Virus record (IMG/VR): IMGVR_UViG_3300042691_002536 | Location: 1-28,174 of that record | DNA from: a virus | Direction: 5' to 3' (one strand) | Length of the DNA stretch: 28,174 bases | Shown here: positions 28,161 to 28,174 of the stretch, one piece after another | Layout: every line of letters starts with the position of its first letter | Position numbering within the stretch: the first letter of the stretch is position 1 | Program-made: the position numbers and the translations under genes | The notes under the pieces: generated by a model | The model's database searches: none | Told to the model about the DNA's origin: nothing | The model's input: only the letters and a program-made list of their open reading frames with translations

Positions 28161-28174
28161 TCTGCTGAGTTTGG

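Noticed and set aside
1-28174. CRISPR arrays, insertion sequences, tRNA genes
   Set aside because: No repeated spacer pattern, transposase gene, terminal inverted repeats or cloverleaf other than the tmRNA tRNA-like domain was seen on reading both strands. A tRNAscan-type search was not possible.

Overview
The window is part of the genome of a lytic T4-like myovirus. It carries a T4-type replication set: a UvsW helicase, a DnaB-type gp41 helicase, a DnaG-type gp61 primase and a probable gp62-like clamp-loader subunit. It also has class Ia ribonucleotide reductase (nrdA, nrdB), a PAAR/M15-peptidase virion cassette and T4-late-promoter-like TAAATA boxes. Many of the small conserved proteins resemble those of aquatic T4-like phages (cyanophages, pelagiphages and relatives) more than coliphage T4. 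The promoters are of proteobacterial sigma70 type and the tmRNA tag ends in YALAA. A proteobacterial, possibly betaproteobacterial, host is therefore inferred but not proven.

Almost every gene is on the minus strand, so the window reads right to left. From 28.1 kb: an AAA+ ATPase with its own sigma70 promoter; then an early-type operon of uvsW, a conserved unknown, a gp62-like protein, a zinc-finger protein, a coiled-coil protein and a condensed DnaE-like protein (26.8 to 22.9 kb). Next come a plus-strand gene (22.5 kb), a probable virion protein, and the primase / small protein / helicase unit (21.7 to 19.1 kb). A second plus-strand gene lies at 18.7 kb. A long, tightly coupled run of conserved phage proteins follows (18.7 to 12.7 kb), including a protein with ligase-like nucleotidyltransferase motifs. 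Then come a PD-(D/E)XK exonuclease, nrdA-nrdB, and the virion cassette with a PAAR tip protein and an M15 peptidase (8.0 to 4.1 kb). The left end holds a secreted His-rich protein, a tmRNA gene, a PP-loop protein with its coupled partner, a winged-helix protein, and a truncated kinase-nucleotidyltransferase fusion.

The most striking feature is at 3.35 to 3.65 kb on the minus strand: a circularly permuted (two-piece) tmRNA gene. The acceptor half (T-arm, acceptor strand, encoded CCA) lies upstream of the half that holds the 5' acceptor strand and a complete tag reading frame, ANDSSYALAA-stop. The roughly 90-nt segment between the halves is almost exactly filled by a 25-codon ORF with a good ribosome-binding site. 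The unit sits behind a secreted-protein gene with a sigma70 promoter and ends in an intrinsic terminator.

Two promoter classes are readable. Six sigma70 promoters, all with 17-bp spacers, precede the AAA+ ATPase, uvsW, primase, exonuclease, secreted-protein/tmRNA and winged-helix genes. At least eight TAAATA boxes precede late or structural genes. In three sigma70 cases (uvsW, primase, exonuclease) and about four late-box cases the predicted transcription start falls on or within a few bases of the ATG and no Shine-Dalgarno is visible. Leaderless translation of selected phage genes is therefore predicted.
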